Translations under genes and position numbers: made by a program
Notes under the pieces: generated by a model
Database searches by the model: none
The model's input: only the letters and a program-made list of their open reading frames with translations
Told to the model about the DNA's origin: nothing
Assembly (NCBI GenBank): GCA_021775875.1
Contig: JAJFHA010000025.1
Location: 49,768 to 113,767, forward strand
Direction: 5' to 3'
Length of the DNA: 64,000 nt
Origin: Hyphomicrobiales bacterium
GTDB taxonomy: Bacteria > Pseudomonadota > Alphaproteobacteria > Rhizobiales > NORP267
Shown here: one piece after another, positions 37,259-48,954 of the stretch
How positions within the stretch are numbered: the stretch's first letter is position 1
How the letters are laid out: each line of letters starts with the position of its first letter

Positions 37259-38478
37259 ACCGCCGGACCAGACATTTGAATTGCAGCGCTCCAAAACGGT
37301 GGCTGGCGATCGGGATTGTGTCCGTATTGCTGGCAGGTGCCATGCCTGACCATGCCCGGGCTGACGGGTTTGACAGGTGGGTGACACAATTATGGCCGGA
37401 GGCTCGGGCGCTTGGCGTATCACGCACAACATTTGATGCGGCTTTCAGCGGTGTCCGACCAGATGAAACCATTCATCAGGCAGCGGGGAACCAGCCCGAA
37501 TTTGTGCGCCCGATCTGGCAATATATGGAACGCGCGGTCTCTGATCAACGAGTTTCGACGGGCCGGGAAAGAAGCTTTGAATTTGATAATCTACTTAATG
37601 CCATTGAAGCGGTTTACGGTGTTGATCGCCATGTTGTAATGGCTATTTGGGGTATGGAATCCAATTATGGCGGGCATCTTGGTGATAAAAACGTCATCCA
37701 GGCGCTTGCGACTCTTGGCTATCAGGGGCGGCGTCAGCGGTTTGGCAGGCGACAATTATTAGCGGCTTTGCAGATCCTTGAGCGGCGCGATATTACGCCG
37801 GACCTGATGACCGGGTCGTGGGCGGGTGCCATGGGCCATACCCAGTTTATCCCGACAACGTATAACGCCTATGCGGTGGATTTTGACGGCGACGGACGTC
37901 GCGATATCTGGCTCACAATCGCCGATGCGCTAGGATCAACGGCTAATTATCTGCGGGTTTCCGGGTGGCAGCCCGGGCGTACGTGGGGCTATGAGGTTAT
38001 CATCCCGCGGAATTTTGATTATTCGGTGGTTGGTGGGGCCAGGCGTCTGGTTTCAGAATGGCAACGGCTCGGATTGCGGTTACCCGGTGGGGCCGCGCTG
38101 CTTCATCCAGGCAACGAAGCTGATCTGATATTACCATCAGGTGCTGACGGTCCGGCCTTTCTGACATTGCGGAATTTCCGTGCCATTTTGCGCTACAATA
38201 ATGCTACCGCTTATGCCTTGTCGGTCGGGCATCTTTCAGACCGGATTCGCGGTGCGGACGAATTTTCAAAAGCGTGGCCGGTAGATGTGTTGCCGTTGAC
38301 CAGCAGCCAGAAAGTCGAATTGCAAAACCTGCTGAACCGGGCCGGGTTTTCGGTTGGAACGGCTGATGGTGTGATCGGACGGCAAACCAGAGCCGGGATC
38401 AGGCGGTATCAAACCTCTGTTGGCCTTATCCCAGACGGTTATCCGAGCGTTCCGTTGCTCAACAGGCTCAGATCCTGA
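37255..38478 (+). CDS. Lytic murein transglycosylase (MltB type) with peptidoglycan-binding domain
   Basis: The enzyme cuts peptidoglycan glycan strands with formation of 1,6-anhydro-MurNAc. A signal peptide (cut near ARA-DG at 36) precedes an SLT_2/MltB domain with the catalytic Glu135 in WGMESNYGGHLG and the family motif GAMGHTQFIPTTYNAYAVD. A C-terminal peptidoglycan-binding repeat (LQNLLNRAGFSVGTADGVIGRQTRAGIRRYQ) covers about the last 65 residues. The unusual point is translational coupling with a beta-barrel gene, which suggests it opens the wall for assembly of that envelope machinery. Confidence 0.92.
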   Translation: MNRRTRHLNCSAPKRWLAIGIVSVLLAGAMPDHARADGFDRWVTQLWPEARALGVSRTTFDAAFSGVRPDETIHQAAGNQPEFVRPIWQYMERAVSDQRVSTGRERSFEFDNLLNAIEAVYGVDRHVVMAIWGMESNYGGHLGDKNVIQALATLGYQGRRQRFGRRQLLAALQILERRDITPDLMTGSWAGAMGHTQFIPTTYNAYAVDFDGDGRRDIWLTIADALGSTANYLRVSGWQPGRTWGYEVIIPRNFDYSVVGGARRLVSEWQRLGLRLPGGAALLHPGNEADLILPSGADGPAFLTLRNFRAILRYNNATAYALSVGHLSDRIRGADEFSKAWPVDVLPLTSSQKVELQNLLNRAGFSVGTADGVIGRQTRAGIRRYQTSVGLIPDGYPSVPLLNRLRS

Positions 38479-38637
38479 CCCATCCGGGCGTCCCTCGCAT
38501 CTCCTGATTATCAGTACACGAATCTATTGTGTGTTCATGATAAATATGATTTTACCTACAGTTAACCATACCGGATTGGCATAATTCGATATTGGTAATT
38601 TTTGTCACACGAAAATTTTCTGTAAGGGTTTGCGTAG

Positions 38638-39564
38638 ATGTTGTTGCGTTGGGTTAATGAGAATTTTCAGCAAAATATCCTGTCATGGAATGCTGTGTTG
38701 GCCAGTCTGTTAATGGCTGCATTTATGCTTGTCGGTTCGCCCGTCGCAGCGCTTGAAAACGGTGTTCGGGCTTTCGATACCAGCGGTTATATTCCCGATG
38801 CACCTGATCAGGGCAAATACAGGCTTGTCGTTATCGGTGATTCCCTGGGAAATGGCGTTTGGCGCGGATTGAACGAAGCGTTTCGTGGGGAGACGAATGT
38901 TCGGATCGAGCGCAGGTCCCGCGTTTCCACCGGTTTGGTGCGCGATGATTATTATGATTGGCCCAAAGAACTTGAGCAAATTCTAAGCCGTGAAGAACCG
39001 ATCCAGATTGCCGTGGTTTTGTTTGGCACAAACGACAAACAGGCCATTCGCGCCGGCAACGGTCATTTTGCTGTCGGGTCGCCAGAATGGATGCAGGAAT
39101 ACGAAAACCGGGTGGATCAGGTAATGGCGCAATTGAGCCGTCATGGTGCCGCAGTTTATTGGGTTGGGTTACCGATCATGCGGTCGCAATCGTTTTCTGT
39201 CCATGCAGCGCGGATCAACCAGATTGTGCGTGAAAGTGCTGCACGGTTTGACGTAAAATTTGTTGAAACCTGGGAAGAATTTGCCGACGATCAAGGCCAT
39301 TATGACGCTTATGGACCGGATGTTTTTGGCCGCACCCGCCGGTTGCGGATGGATGATGGCATTCATTTTACCGGCGCTGGTGACCGGCGGCTGGCCCACA
39401 CGGTTGAACGTTTGTTGCGTGCGGATTTGCAAGATACAGGCGGTGGTGCGGTCTTGAATAATGGTCTGGATACAATCCCGCCACTCCCTGAACAGCGGCC
39501 AGACCAGGAAAAAGCCGCTTCCCCGTCTCATGACCGGTATGCCGCATTGTCCGGCGCAAACTAG
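38638..39564 (+). CDS. DUF459/SGNH-hydrolase-like periplasmic protein (Ser form)
   Basis: This 308-residue protein has an N-terminal hydrophobic segment (about 17-38) and an SGNH hydrolase fold: block I GDSLGNGVW with nucleophile Ser69, block III FGTNDKQ, and block V DGIHF with Asp240 and His243. Such proteins deacylate or transfer acyl groups on polysaccharides. It lies just before an MBOAT gene, like the PatA-PatB pairs that O-acetylate peptidoglycan or alginate. The last 30 residues are proline- and charge-rich. The start is ATG, after a gap of 158 bp from the transglycosylase gene. Confidence 0.82.
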   Translation: MLLRWVNENFQQNILSWNAVLASLLMAAFMLVGSPVAALENGVRAFDTSGYIPDAPDQGKYRLVVIGDSLGNGVWRGLNEAFRGETNVRIERRSRVSTGLVRDDYYDWPKELEQILSREEPIQIAVVLFGTNDKQAIRAGNGHFAVGSPEWMQEYENRVDQVMAQLSRHGAAVYWVGLPIMRSQSFSVHAARINQIVRESAARFDVKFVETWEEFADDQGHYDAYGPDVFGRTRRLRMDDGIHFTGAGDRRLAHTVERLLRADLQDTGGGAVLNNGLDTIPPLPEQRPDQEKAASPSHDRYAALSGAN

Positions 39565-39663
39565 CAATCAGCTAAAATTGGAGACTGATATTTAGGAATA
39601 TTGGCGCAGCGTTTGCACAATATACTGGCACCTGTTTCAGATTAATACGAACACCGGACCAAT

Positions 39664-41136
39664 ATGCTCTTTCCTACCCTAGATTTTGCGATCTTTTTCC
39701 TGGTGGTTTTTGCCACTAGCTGGGCTTTGTCCGGGTCGATTGGTGGCCGCAAATTGTTTTTGCTTGGCGCCAGTTATTTTTTCTACGGCTATTGGGATTG
39801 GCGCTTTATGTTGCTGCTTGCGGGCGGATCGCTGATCAATTATTGGGCCGGGATGGCGCTCTCACTTGAAAGTGAAATGCGCAGGCGAAAACGCATCGTT
39901 GCTGTTGGCGTGGCGCTTAATCTAGTGGTTTTGGCGTTTTTTAAATATTATGGGTTTTTTCTCGAAAGCCTTGGAGAAATTCTGTTCAATCTCGGGATCG
40001 AGCGCGATCTGCCTTTCCTGGAAATCATTCTGCCGGTGGGAATTTCGTTTTTCACCTTCCAGGGCATTTCCTACATTGTGGATGTGTATCGCCGCGACGT
40101 ATCGCCGGTATCGCAGCCTGTTGATCTGTTTCTCTATATCTCTTTTTTCCCCCAATTGGTGGCCGGGCCGATTGTCCGGGCAGCGCACTTTCTGCCCCAG
40201 TTGCGGCGAGAACCGGTGCTTGACGCCAAAATTGCAGGCTTTGGCCTCAGCCTGATCCTGTTCGGTTTATTCAAGAAAATGGTGATTGCGCATCATCTGT
40301 CAGAAGGCATTGTCGATCAGGTTTTCGCCGACCCCTGGTCCTATGGTGGATTTGATCTTCTGCTCGGTGTCTATGCGTATGCGGTTCAGATTTATTGTGA
40401 TTTTTCCGGATATAGCGATATCGCAATCGGGACTGCGGCGCTGCTTGGCTATCGGTTTGTGAAGAATTTCGATCAACCGTACCGGGCAACGTCACTGATT
40501 GATTTTTGGCGGCGCTGGCACATTTCGCTTTCTACATGGCTGCGCGATTATCTGTTTATTCCGCTCGGCGGGAGTTGGAACGGGTGGTTCAAAACAGCAC
40601 GCAATTTGATCATCACCATGTTCCTTGGCGGCATCTGGCATGGTGCTGCCTGGAATTTTATTCTGTGGGGGTTGTTCCATGGAATTTTGCTGATGATGAA
40701 CCGGGCCTGGCGAGGGCTGAAACCAAAGACTGACAAAGGTCAGGATTTTGGTGCAGGCGGCGTTGCTGGCATTCTTGCGATTGCCGATTGGGCGAATCGG
40801 TTTGTTGCCGGAACAATCGGCGTGGCTATTACTTTCAATCTGGTTTGTATTGGCTGGATCCTGTTCCGCTCCCAGGACCTAGAAAGCGCCAGCGCCTATT
40901 TTGCCGGCCTTCAAAACTGGGATATCCCGGCGATGGTCGCGACACCATTTTTGACAGCACTTGTTATTTTGTCGCTTGCGATGCATTTCATGCCGCGCAA
41001 CCTCCCGGAATTGTTCGGAATTGTGTTGGCAAAGTCCGGCATGATCATTGCCGGTCTGGTGTTTGGCGCGGGGCTTGTTCTGATAAAAGCTATGTCACCT
41101 GAAGGGGTCGCGCCGTTCATCTATTTCCAGTTTTGA
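39664..41136 (+). CDS. MBOAT-family O-acyltransferase (AlgI/PatA/DltB-like)
   Basis: This 490-residue integral membrane protein moves an acyl group across the membrane to a surface polymer. It has 10 or more hydrophobic helices, the MBOAT motif FWRRWHISLSTWLRDYLFIPLGG, and the catalytic His326 in LGGIWHGAAWNFILWGLFHG. The resemblance is to AlgI/PatA acetyltransferases. It is flanked by DUF459 genes, so it may hand an acyl group to them, and the small membrane gene follows 15 bp later. The polymer could be an exopolysaccharide or peptidoglycan. Confidence 0.92.
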   Translation: MLFPTLDFAIFFLVVFATSWALSGSIGGRKLFLLGASYFFYGYWDWRFMLLLAGGSLINYWAGMALSLESEMRRRKRIVAVGVALNLVVLAFFKYYGFFLESLGEILFNLGIERDLPFLEIILPVGISFFTFQGISYIVDVYRRDVSPVSQPVDLFLYISFFPQLVAGPIVRAAHFLPQLRREPVLDAKIAGFGLSLILFGLFKKMVIAHHLSEGIVDQVFADPWSYGGFDLLLGVYAYAVQIYCDFSGYSDIAIGTAALLGYRFVKNFDQPYRATSLIDFWRRWHISLSTWLRDYLFIPLGGSWNGWFKTARNLIITMFLGGIWHGAAWNFILWGLFHGILLMMNRAWRGLKPKTDKGQDFGAGGVAGILAIADWANRFVAGTIGVAITFNLVCIGWILFRSQDLESASAYFAGLQNWDIPAMVATPFLTALVILSLAMHFMPRNLPELFGIVLAKSGMIIAGLVFGAGLVLIKAMSPEGVAPFIYFQF

Positions 41137-41151
41137 GACGAGGCCTAAACC

Positions 41152-41559
41152 ATGTCTGAACCAGATCACGAGTATGATTTTAAAGGCTTTGATGTTCGCT
41201 ACGTAATGGGCGCATCTGACGCGTCATCGTCGCATACTACACGCACGCTGCTTGTCGGATTGTGCCTTGCCAGTCTGGTGTTGATCGTATTTCTGTCCCA
41301 CATGCTGGTCCAGGAAGTCAGGGGTTTGCCGCCAGGTAATATTGAAGACCGGATTGTGAGTTATTCGCAGAGCTGGCACGAACGCGTGACTGAATTTGGG
41401 TTGGGCCAGCCTCTTGTCATGACCAGAGAGACAATTGAAAATTGGCAATCCCTGTCCTGGGAAGAAGTGCAATGTCTGATATCTGACCTGGCGCAGACCG
41501 GACCAGATTACGCCGATGGTTATCTTCCTGACTGGCTGGGGATCACGTGTTCTGAATAA
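41152..41559 (+). CDS. Small single-span membrane protein in the MBOAT operon
   Basis: This 135-residue protein has one membrane helix at about 31-52 (TLLVGLCLASLVLIVFLSHML) with a 30-residue cytoplasmic-side N-terminus and an approximately 80-residue soluble C-terminus holding two cysteines (about residues 104 and 133). I do not recognise a domain. Its place between the MBOAT and second DUF459 genes, 15 bp after the former, suggests it belongs to the acyl-transfer complex, as small accessory proteins do in AlgI/AlgF- and Dlt-type systems. That is inference from position only. Confidence 0.75.
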   Translation: MSEPDHEYDFKGFDVRYVMGASDASSSHTTRTLLVGLCLASLVLIVFLSHMLVQEVRGLPPGNIEDRIVSYSQSWHERVTEFGLGQPLVMTRETIENWQSLSWEEVQCLISDLAQTGPDYADGYLPDWLGITCSE

Positions 41560-41644
41560 TTATATAATACGACCTGCCCAAATCAGGCCGTGATTTTGAA
41601 TTAGGTCTTGGCAAGCGGCGCATTGAAAGCTATCCGGGTTTGCG

Positions 41645-42874
41645 ATGTTTTATTCTGGTTTGAAAATCAAATTGAAACGGCAGCATTTTGTTGTCCTGCT
41701 TGCTTTCATGTTTTTCACCATGATTGGTGGTGCTGGTGCGGCAATTGTGGGCCCGTTTTCATCGTCTGAACCGCAGATCGAAACGGATATTGTTAAAGCG
41801 CAGGGTTTTTTTGAATTATTGTTCGGGCGTTCCGGAATACGCCGCAGCAGGGTCCGCCCGCCTGCCGATGTGGGGCGGTCCGGGGTTCGCTCCAGGCGCC
41901 GTTCGCCTTCTGCGCCGTCCAGTAACAGCGGGTCAGCGCCAGCGCCGGCAGCGCCTGCCGACAAGGTTGAGAATGCCCGCCGCGTTGTTGTCATTGGGGA
42001 CACCATGGCGGTCGGACTGGCGAAGGGCTTGGAGACGCTGTTTGCATCCAGCCCGGATATTATAGTCTCAAACCGGGCAACCGGGAGTTCCGGCATAGTC
42101 CGGTATGATTTTTTCGATTGGTCATCTGCCCTTCCCACCATTCTGGAGGAAGAAAATCCGGCTGCCTTTGTCATCATGATTGGGTCCAACGACCGGCAGG
42201 ACATTCGCGATGCGGACGCCGCTGAATTTCGCACGCAGAAATGGCTTGGGATTTATGAAGCCCGGGTGCAGCACCTTCTTGGCCTGGTTGCCGCCCGTAA
42301 TATCCCGATTTTTTGGGTCGGGTTGCCGATTATGCGCCGCGCCGCATATGGCCAGGATATTTCGTTTCTAAATGATTTGTTCCAACAGCAATCGAGCCGG
42401 GTTGGTGCGACGTTTGTTGAAAGCTGGAACCGGTTTGCGGACGTTGAAGGACGCTATAATTCCAGCGGCCCGGATGTGAATGGTCGCGTGCGCCGGATGC
42501 GGAACGATGATGGTATTCATCTAACAACCCAGGGCAATCTCAAGTTGGCATATTTTGTTGAACAGGAATTGCGTCGGCGCCTCGGTGGAGGGGCCCCAAA
42601 TATCGAGATTGCCGGAGTCCCGACCTTGCCGCTTGAAGAACGGTCTCGCGATATATTTGGCGTGGAAATGTCCTTGACCAGTCCAACGCCAAGTGACGGT
42701 GTTGCCATTTTGTCAGGCGCCGAAAATGAGGACGGGAGCCGAATCGATGCCGGTGGTGGTTCGCGTCTTGCCGGTATCGGCGCAAGCCCTGCGCCGCTTG
42801 CCGGGCGCGCAGATGATTTTTCATGGCCACCGCCGGAAAACGTAGTTGGGACAGAAGATACCCCGCCACTTTAG
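41645..42874 (+). CDS. DUF459/SGNH-like protein with Thr in place of the nucleophile Ser
   Basis: This 409-residue exported protein has a signal or anchor (about 14-34), a low-complexity Arg/Ser/Pro region (65-110) and a DUF459 domain. Block I reads [14 protein letters not shown], so Thr120 sits where the SGNH nucleophile Ser belongs, while block III (MIGSNDRQ) and block V (DGIHLTTQG, Asp and His) are kept. Some DUF459 proteins are known to vary at this place, so it may be a binding protein or a Thr nucleophile. Its stop overlaps the convergent gltD stop by four bases. It is a paralogue of the gene at 38638. Confidence 0.8.
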   Translation: MFYSGLKIKLKRQHFVVLLAFMFFTMIGGAGAAIVGPFSSSEPQIETDIVKAQGFFELLFGRSGIRRSRVRPPADVGRSGVRSRRRSPSAPSSNSGSAPAPAAPADKVENARRVVVIGDTMAVGLAKGLETLFASSPDIIVSNRATGSSGIVRYDFFDWSSALPTILEEENPAAFVIMIGSNDRQDIRDADAAEFRTQKWLGIYEARVQHLLGLVAARNIPIFWVGLPIMRRAAYGQDISFLNDLFQQQSSRVGATFVESWNRFADVEGRYNSSGPDVNGRVRRMRNDDGIHLTTQGNLKLAYFVEQELRRRLGGGAPNIEIAGVPTLPLEERSRDIFGVEMSLTSPTPSDGVAILSGAENEDGSRIDAGGGSRLAGIGASPAPLAGRADDFSWPPPENVVGTEDTPPL

Positions 42875-44298
42875 CGCGGCAGGATTGTTTCACCGTCCAT
42901 CAACCATGCGTCCATCGCGCGGGCTGCCTGGCGGCCTTCACGGATGGCCCAAACAATAAGGGATTGCCCGCGTCGCATATCACCAGCGACGAAAACCTTG
43001 TCGACAGATGTTTTGTAATCCAGGTCGTTGGCCTGGACATTTTTGCGGCTATCAAGTTCTGCGCCGATATCTGCAATCATGCCTTCTTGAACGGGATGCA
43101 CAAAGCCCATGGCGATCAGGACGAGGTCTGCCCGCAGATCGAAGGCTGATCCTTCGAGGGGTTGAAATTTTTCATCCACGCGCACGCATTGCAATCGCTC
43201 TACATGCCCACTTTTGCCCGAAAAACATTCGGTCAGCACGCTCCATTCCCGGGTTGCCCCTTCGGCCTGGCTTGAAGATGTGCGTAATTTTAATGGCCAG
43301 TGGGGCCACACCAAATCCTTGACTTCCTTGACCGGTGGCATTGGCATGATTTCAAGTTGGGTAACAGAGATCGAACCCTGGCGAATTGCGGTGCCAATAC
43401 AGTCGGACCCGGTATCGCCGCCTCCTATAACCACTACATGTTTTCCACCTGCGTGGATTGGTTCATCTGCACCAAGTTGCTCACCAGAATTACGGCGATT
43501 TTGTTGGGGTAGATAATCCATCGCGAAATGGATGCCGTTCAATTCACGTCCATCGATCGGCAAATCTCGAGGATGCTCTGAACCGCCCGCCAGAAGAACG
43601 GCATCGTGACAATCAACAAGATCAGAGATTTTGGTGTCCTGGCCAATATGGGTATTGCAATGGAAGGTGGTCCCTTCAGCTTCCATCTGTTCGATGCGGC
43701 GGGAAATAAGATGCTTTTCCAATTTGAAATCCGGGATGCCGTAACGCAGCAAACCGCCAGGATGTGCATGCTTTTCAAAGACATGGACCTCGTGTCCGGT
43801 GCGTGTCAATTGTTGCGCCGCTGCCAGGCCGCTTGGGCCGGACCCAATTATGGCAATTTTCTTGCCCGTGCTGTTTGTTGCTGGTTCCGGTGAAATCCAA
43901 CCATTTTCCCATGCCTTGTCGGCAATGGCCTGTTCGATGTTTTTAATCGAAACCGGGCTGTCTTCGATATTCAAAGTACAAGCTTCTTCGCACGGTGCCG
44001 GGCAGATGCGGCCGGTAAATTCCGGGAAATTGTTGGTCGAATGAAGGTTCCGGGAGGCCGTTTCCCAATCGTCATTATAGACGAGGTCGTTCCAGTCCGG
44101 GATCTGGTTGTGAACCGGGCACCCGGTTGGCCCGTGGCAAAACGGTATGCCGCAATCCATGCAGCGCGCGGCTTGCTCCCGGGTATCCTGATCAGACAGG
44201 GGGAGGAGAAATTCGCGGTAATGGCGGATGCGATCGCTTGCTGTTTGGTTCTTGCGCGCGCGACGGTCGATTTCCAGAAACCCGGTAACTTTGCCCAT
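42871..44298 (-). CDS. gltD: Glutamate synthase (NADPH) small subunit
   Basis: The beta subunit of GOGAT oxidises NADPH and passes electrons to the alpha subunit through FAD and iron-sulphur clusters. The N-terminal cysteine motif [11 protein letters not shown] and the second set (CPAPCEEAC) bind the clusters, with FAD loop [15 protein letters not shown] and NADPH loop [12 protein letters not shown]. It follows gltB by nine bases. The length of 475 residues is standard. Together with glutamine synthetase it assimilates ammonia. Confidence 0.96.
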   Translation of the reverse strand: MGKVTGFLEIDRRARKNQTASDRIRHYREFLLPLSDQDTREQAARCMDCGIPFCHGPTGCPVHNQIPDWNDLVYNDDWETASRNLHSTNNFPEFTGRICPAPCEEACTLNIEDSPVSIKNIEQAIADKAWENGWISPEPATNSTGKKIAIIGSGPSGLAAAQQLTRTGHEVHVFEKHAHPGGLLRYGIPDFKLEKHLISRRIEQMEAEGTTFHCNTHIGQDTKISDLVDCHDAVLLAGGSEHPRDLPIDGRELNGIHFAMDYLPQQNRRNSGEQLGADEPIHAGGKHVVVIGGGDTGSDCIGTAIRQGSISVTQLEIMPMPPVKEVKDLVWPHWPLKLRTSSSQAEGATREWSVLTECFSGKSGHVERLQCVRVDEKFQPLEGSAFDLRADLVLIAMGFVHPVQEGMIADIGAELDSRKNVQANDLDYKTSVDKVFVAGDMRRGQSLIVWAIREGRQAARAMDAWLMDGETILPR

Positions 44299-44307
44299 AT
44301 CTATTCC

Positions 44308-47300
44308 TTATTCCGCTGCAACGCCTTGGCGTGCTTCCGCCATTTCACGAAGCGCCCGACGATATTCGACAGGCATGATCTTTACAAATTTCGGACGATA
44401 CTCATCCCAATTATCCAGGATCAGCTTGGCTTTCGCTGATCTGGTATAGCGTAGATGGCTTTCGATAAACTGGCGCAAGCGCTCTTCATCAAAGCGGGTC
44501 ATGTCGCCTGAAACATCGACACGACCTTTTGATTCCAGATCGCCACCGCTGTGGTGGTGGAGTTCAAGCATCTCGTCTTCTTCTTCGACGGGTTCAAGCT
44601 CGACCATGGAAAGATTGCAGCGGGTTGCGAAATCGCCGGCTTCGTCGAGTACGTAAGCGATGCCGCCGGACATGCCGGCGGCAAAATTTCGCCCAGTCGG
44701 GCCAATCACCACAACAACGCCGCCGGTCATGTATTCACAGCCATGGTCGCCAGTGCCTTCGACGACGGCGGATGCGCCTGAATTACGAACCGCAAACCGC
44801 TCACCTGCAATGCCCCGGAAATAGCATTCGCCGTTGATCGCGCCGTAGAGAACGGTGTTGCCGACAATGATAGATTCTTCAGGGATGATACCGGATTTGT
44901 CGCTCGGGCGGACAATCAACCGTCCGCCGGACAGACCTTTGCCTACATAGTCGTTAGCTTCACCAACCAGATCGAGGGTGACGCCAGCGGCGACAAACGC
45001 CCCGAAGCTCTGACCGGCTGTGCCTTCAAAATTCACATTGATGGTGCCGTCGGGCAATCCGGCATGGCCGTACCGGGCTGCAATTTCCCCCGACAACATG
45101 GCGCCGGTGGTGCGGTCAATATTGGAAATCGGCATATTGATCGTGACCGGTTCGCCATGATCCAGCGCAGCGGCTGCTTGCTTGATCAGCTTGCGGTCAA
45201 TGATGTCGTGGATCGGGTGATCCTGTGTGCTGGTATGGTAGATCGCGATTTCCGGCCCGACTTCCGGTTTATGAAACAATCTGGAAAAATCCAGACCTTG
45301 CGATTTGGCATGATCGACCAGAGCTCGCTTGTCGAGCAGGTCGGTGCGCCCGATCAGTTCGTTGAAAGAACGGAAGCCCATTGATGCCATCAATTCGCGA
45401 ATTTCTTCGGCGAGGAAGAAGAAATAATTGATGACGTGTTCTGGCATACCCTTGAAACGTTTGCGTAGAACCGGGTCTTGCGTTGCGACGCCAACCGGGC
45501 AGGTGTTGAGATGGCATTTGCGCATCATGATGCAGCCCAATGCGATCAGCGGCGCGGTGGCGAAGCCGAATTCGTCTGCCCCGAGTAACGCGCCGATCAC
45601 CACATCACGACCGGTTCTGAGACCGCCATCAACCTGTAACGCGACCCGGCCGCGCAGGTCGTTGAGGACCAGCGTCTGGTGGGTTTCAGACAGACCAAGT
45701 TCCCAGGGACTGCCGGCATGTTTGATGGAGGTTAAGGGCGATGCACCAGTACCGCCGTCAAAGCCTGAAATGGTAATATGGTCAGCGCGGGCTTTGGTAA
45801 CCCCGGCGGCGACGGTGCCGACGCCAACTTCAGATACCAGCTTGACCGAAATATCGGCGCGGGGATTAGTGTTTTTCAGATCAAATATAAGCTGAGCTAG
45901 ATCTTCGATTGAATAAATATCATGATGCGGTGGCGGCGAAATAAGCGCTACGCCTTGCGTCGAATGACGAACCTTGGCGATCACCGCATCGACCTTATGT
46001 CCTGGCAATTGGCCGCCTTCGCCGGGCTTGGCGCCCTGGGCCATCTTGATCTGGATCATGTCGGCGTTGGTCAGATATTCAGTGGTGACGCCGAACCGAC
46101 CCGACGCGACCTGCTTGATTGCCGAGCGCATGGAATCGCCATTTTCGGCAACTTCAAAGCGCTCCGGTTCTTCGCCGCCTTCACCGGTATTTGATTTGCC
46201 GCCCAAGCGGTTTAGGGCAACCGCAAGTGTGGAATGGGCTTCGCGGCTGATTGAGCCGAACGACATGGCACCGGTGGAAAAACGTTTGACGATATCAGCC
46301 GCTGCATCCACTTCTTCGATGGGGACTGGTTTGCGGCCATCTTGTGCTGCATCGCTGATTTTAAACAGGCCGCGAATGGTCATGCGCCGGCCAAGATCCT
46401 CGTTGATCCGTTTGGCAAATTCCTTGTACTTGTCGGCGGAATTTCCGCGCACCGCATGTTGCAGATCAGCAATAGAATCAGGCGACCAGATATGGTCTTC
46501 GCCGCGCATGCGGAAAGCATATTCGCCGCCGGTATCCAGCGTGTTGTGGAGAACCGGGTCTTCGCCGAAGGCGGCCTTGTGGCGGGCGACGGTTTCTTCT
46601 GAAATTTCCGCAAGGCCAACGCCTTCGATAGTTGTGGCGGTGCCAAAGAAAAATTCGTTCACAAAAGAAGTGTTGAGGCCAACGGCGTCAAAAATCTGGG
46701 CACCACAATAGGATTGATAGGTGGAAATACCCATCTTGGACATCACCTTCATAATGCCCTTGTTGATGCCCTTGATGTAGCGCTTGATTTCTTCTTCCAC
46801 GGAAACCTGTTCCGGCAACTGGTCGCGCATATCGGCCAGGGTTTCAAACGCCAGATAGGGATTGATGGCTTCAGCGCCGTATCCGGCCAGCATGCAAAAA
46901 TGATGTACTTCGCGGGCTTCGCCGGTTTCAACCACAAGACCAACCGAGGTGCGCAGGCCTTTGCGGATCAGGTGATGATGAACGGCGGCGGTCGCCAACA
47001 GAGCCGGGATAGCGATCCTGTTAGGTCCAACCAGGCGGTCGGACAGGATAATGATGTTATAACCGTTTGCTACCGCGCGCTCGGAGCGAAGATACAGGCC
47101 TTCCAGCGCCCCGCGCATACCTTCCGCGCCTTTGCTGGCAGAGTAGGTGATGTCGAGATTTTCGGTGCGGAACTGATTGTCGCCAATCTCACCGATCTGG
47201 CGGATTTTTTCCAGATCATCGTTGGTCAGCACCGGCTGGCGCACTTCAAGGCGCTTGCTTTGGGACGCGCCTTTCAGGTCCAGCAAGTTTGGTCGCGGAC

Positions 47301-48954
47301 CAATGAAAGAGACCAGACTCATCACCAATTCTTCGCGAATCGGATCAATCGGCGGGTTGGTGACCTGGGCAAAATTCTGCTTGAAATAGGTATAGAGCAG
47401 CTTTGATTTCCGCGACAATACTGAAATTGGCGTATCGGTTCCCATTGAACCAATGGCTTCCTGACCGGTCAGTGCCATTGGGGCCATCAGCAATTGCAGA
47501 TCTTCGCGGGTATAGCCAAAAGCTTGCTGGCGATCGAGCATCGCAACATTTGTTCGCGCCGGGCCGCGGATAACCGGGGCCAGATCTTCAAGAATGATCT
47601 GAGTGTCGTTGAGCCATTTCTGATAGGGGTGGCGGGTCGCCAGCTTGGCCTTGATTTCCTCGTCTGAAATGATGCGGTGAGATTCAAGATCAATCAGCAA
47701 CATCTTGCCGGGCTGTAACCGCCATTTCTGGACAATGTCTTCTTCCGGGATATCCAGCACACCGGATTCAGACGACATGAGCACGAGGCCGTCTTTGGTG
47801 ACCAGATAGCGTGCTGGCCGCAATCCATTACGGTCGAGCGTCGCGCCGATCTGGCGGCCATCTGTAAAAGTAACGGCGGCAGGGCCGTCCCATGGTTCCA
47901 TCAGGGCGGCGTGATATTCATAAAAGCTGCGCCGGTCATCATCCATCAATGGATTTCCGGCCCAGGCTTCCGGGATCAACATCATCATCGCGTGCGCCAG
48001 CGAATAGCCACCGCGCACCAGAAATTCGAGCGCGTTATCGAAACATGCCGTATCGGACTGACCTTCATATGAGATCGGCCAGAGCTTGGTAATGTCGTCG
48101 CCGAATTTCTCGGATTTCACGCTCGCCTGGCGAGCTGCCATCCAGTTGACGTTGCCGCGCATGGTGTTGATTTCACCATTATGGGCGATCATCCGGTAAG
48201 GATGAGCGAGCGGCCAGCTTGGGAAAGTGTTTGTTGAAAACCGCTGATGGATGAGCGCCAGCGCTGATTCAAAGCGCTCGTCTTTCAGGTCTTCGTAATA
48301 GGCGCCGAGCTGGCTGGACAGGAACATGCCTTTGTAAACCAGGGTGCGGCAGGACAGCGAGACTGTATAAAAATCATCCGTTTTTTCTTCCATCGCGATG
48401 GTGCGGGCCGAGATAACCTTGCGAAGAATCAAAAGCTGACGCTCGAAATGATCTTCGTCGGTTATGTTATCGCCCCGTCCGATAAAGAATTGGCGATGAA
48501 ACGGTTCGGTCTCGCGCACCATGTTACCAAGGCATGAATTATCAACCGGCACATCGCGCCATCCGATCAGGGGCAGGCCTTCTTCCGCTGCAACATCTGC
48601 GACGATCTGTTCGATTTTTTTGCGCGATACCTTGTCGCGGGGCATGAACAGATAGCCAACGCCATAATGACCCGGTTCAGGCAGATCGATATCAAGTTTC
48701 GCGCATTCCTCGCGCAGGAACCGGTCTGGAATTTGAACCAGCATACCGGCACCGTCACCAGCAGTCGGGTCAGCACCAACAGCGCCGCGATGGGTCAGAT
48801 TTAAAAGGATTTGCAGGCCGTCGACGACAATCTTGTGGGTTTTGACACCGTCCATACGCGCGATGAAACCAACGCCACAGGAATCGTGTTCGCGGGCTGG
48901 AAAATAGAGCCCTTCCTTGGCAGCCCTGGCGACAATTTGTTCGCGATTTTTCAT
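44308..48954 (-). CDS. gltB: Glutamate synthase (NADPH) large subunit
   Basis: GltB transfers the amide of glutamine to 2-oxoglutarate. The protein is about 1,548 residues. An N-terminal propeptide of 25 residues is removed to expose the catalytic Cys26 (HDSCGVGF). The amidotransferase domain, the central domain, the FMN barrel (from about residue 850, with [18 protein letters not shown] [11 protein letters not shown]) and the C-terminal GXG repeats ([18 protein letters not shown] etc.) are intact. I chose ATG 48954, preceded by GGAG eight bases away; an in-frame start at 49086 would only add 44 residues lacking homology-like features. Confidence 0.96.
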   Translation of the reverse strand: MKNREQIVARAAKEGLYFPAREHDSCGVGFIARMDGVKTHKIVVDGLQILLNLTHRGAVGADPTAGDGAGMLVQIPDRFLREECAKLDIDLPEPGHYGVGYLFMPRDKVSRKKIEQIVADVAAEEGLPLIGWRDVPVDNSCLGNMVRETEPFHRQFFIGRGDNITDEDHFERQLLILRKVISARTIAMEEKTDDFYTVSLSCRTLVYKGMFLSSQLGAYYEDLKDERFESALALIHQRFSTNTFPSWPLAHPYRMIAHNGEINTMRGNVNWMAARQASVKSEKFGDDITKLWPISYEGQSDTACFDNALEFLVRGGYSLAHAMMMLIPEAWAGNPLMDDDRRSFYEYHAALMEPWDGPAAVTFTDGRQIGATLDRNGLRPARYLVTKDGLVLMSSESGVLDIPEEDIVQKWRLQPGKMLLIDLESHRIISDEEIKAKLATRHPYQKWLNDTQIILEDLAPVIRGPARTNVAMLDRQQAFGYTREDLQLLMAPMALTGQEAIGSMGTDTPISVLSRKSKLLYTYFKQNFAQVTNPPIDPIREELVMSLVSFIGPRPNLLDLKGASQSKRLEVRQPVLTNDDLEKIRQIGEIGDNQFRTENLDITYSASKGAEGMRGALEGLYLRSERAVANGYNIIILSDRLVGPNRIAIPALLATAAVHHHLIRKGLRTSVGLVVETGEAREVHHFCMLAGYGAEAINPYLAFETLADMRDQLPEQVSVEEEIKRYIKGINKGIMKVMSKMGISTYQSYCGAQIFDAVGLNTSFVNEFFFGTATTIEGVGLAEISEETVARHKAAFGEDPVLHNTLDTGGEYAFRMRGEDHIWSPDSIADLQHAVRGNSADKYKEFAKRINEDLGRRMTIRGLFKISDAAQDGRKPVPIEEVDAAADIVKRFSTGAMSFGSISREAHSTLAVALNRLGGKSNTGEGGEEPERFEVAENGDSMRSAIKQVASGRFGVTTEYLTNADMIQIKMAQGAKPGEGGQLPGHKVDAVIAKVRHSTQGVALISPPPHHDIYSIEDLAQLIFDLKNTNPRADISVKLVSEVGVGTVAAGVTKARADHITISGFDGGTGASPLTSIKHAGSPWELGLSETHQTLVLNDLRGRVALQVDGGLRTGRDVVIGALLGADEFGFATAPLIALGCIMMRKCHLNTCPVGVATQDPVLRKRFKGMPEHVINYFFFLAEEIRELMASMGFRSFNELIGRTDLLDKRALVDHAKSQGLDFSRLFHKPEVGPEIAIYHTSTQDHPIHDIIDRKLIKQAAAALDHGEPVTINMPISNIDRTTGAMLSGEIAARYGHAGLPDGTINVNFEGTAGQSFGAFVAAGVTLDLVGEANDYVGKGLSGGRLIVRPSDKSGIIPEESIIVGNTVLYGAINGECYFRGIAGERFAVRNSGASAVVEGTGDHGCEYMTGGVVVVIGPTGRNFAAGMSGGIAYVLDEAGDFATRCNLSMVELEPVEEEDEMLELHHHSGGDLESKGRVDVSGDMTRFDEERLRQFIESHLRYTRSAKAKLILDNWDEYRPKFVKIMPVEYRRALREMAEARQGVAAE

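Noticed and set aside
45974..46711. 245-codon open frame on the plus strand inside gltB
   Set aside because: It lies wholly antisense to a highly conserved part of gltB, with composition expected of a shadow frame and no ribosome site.
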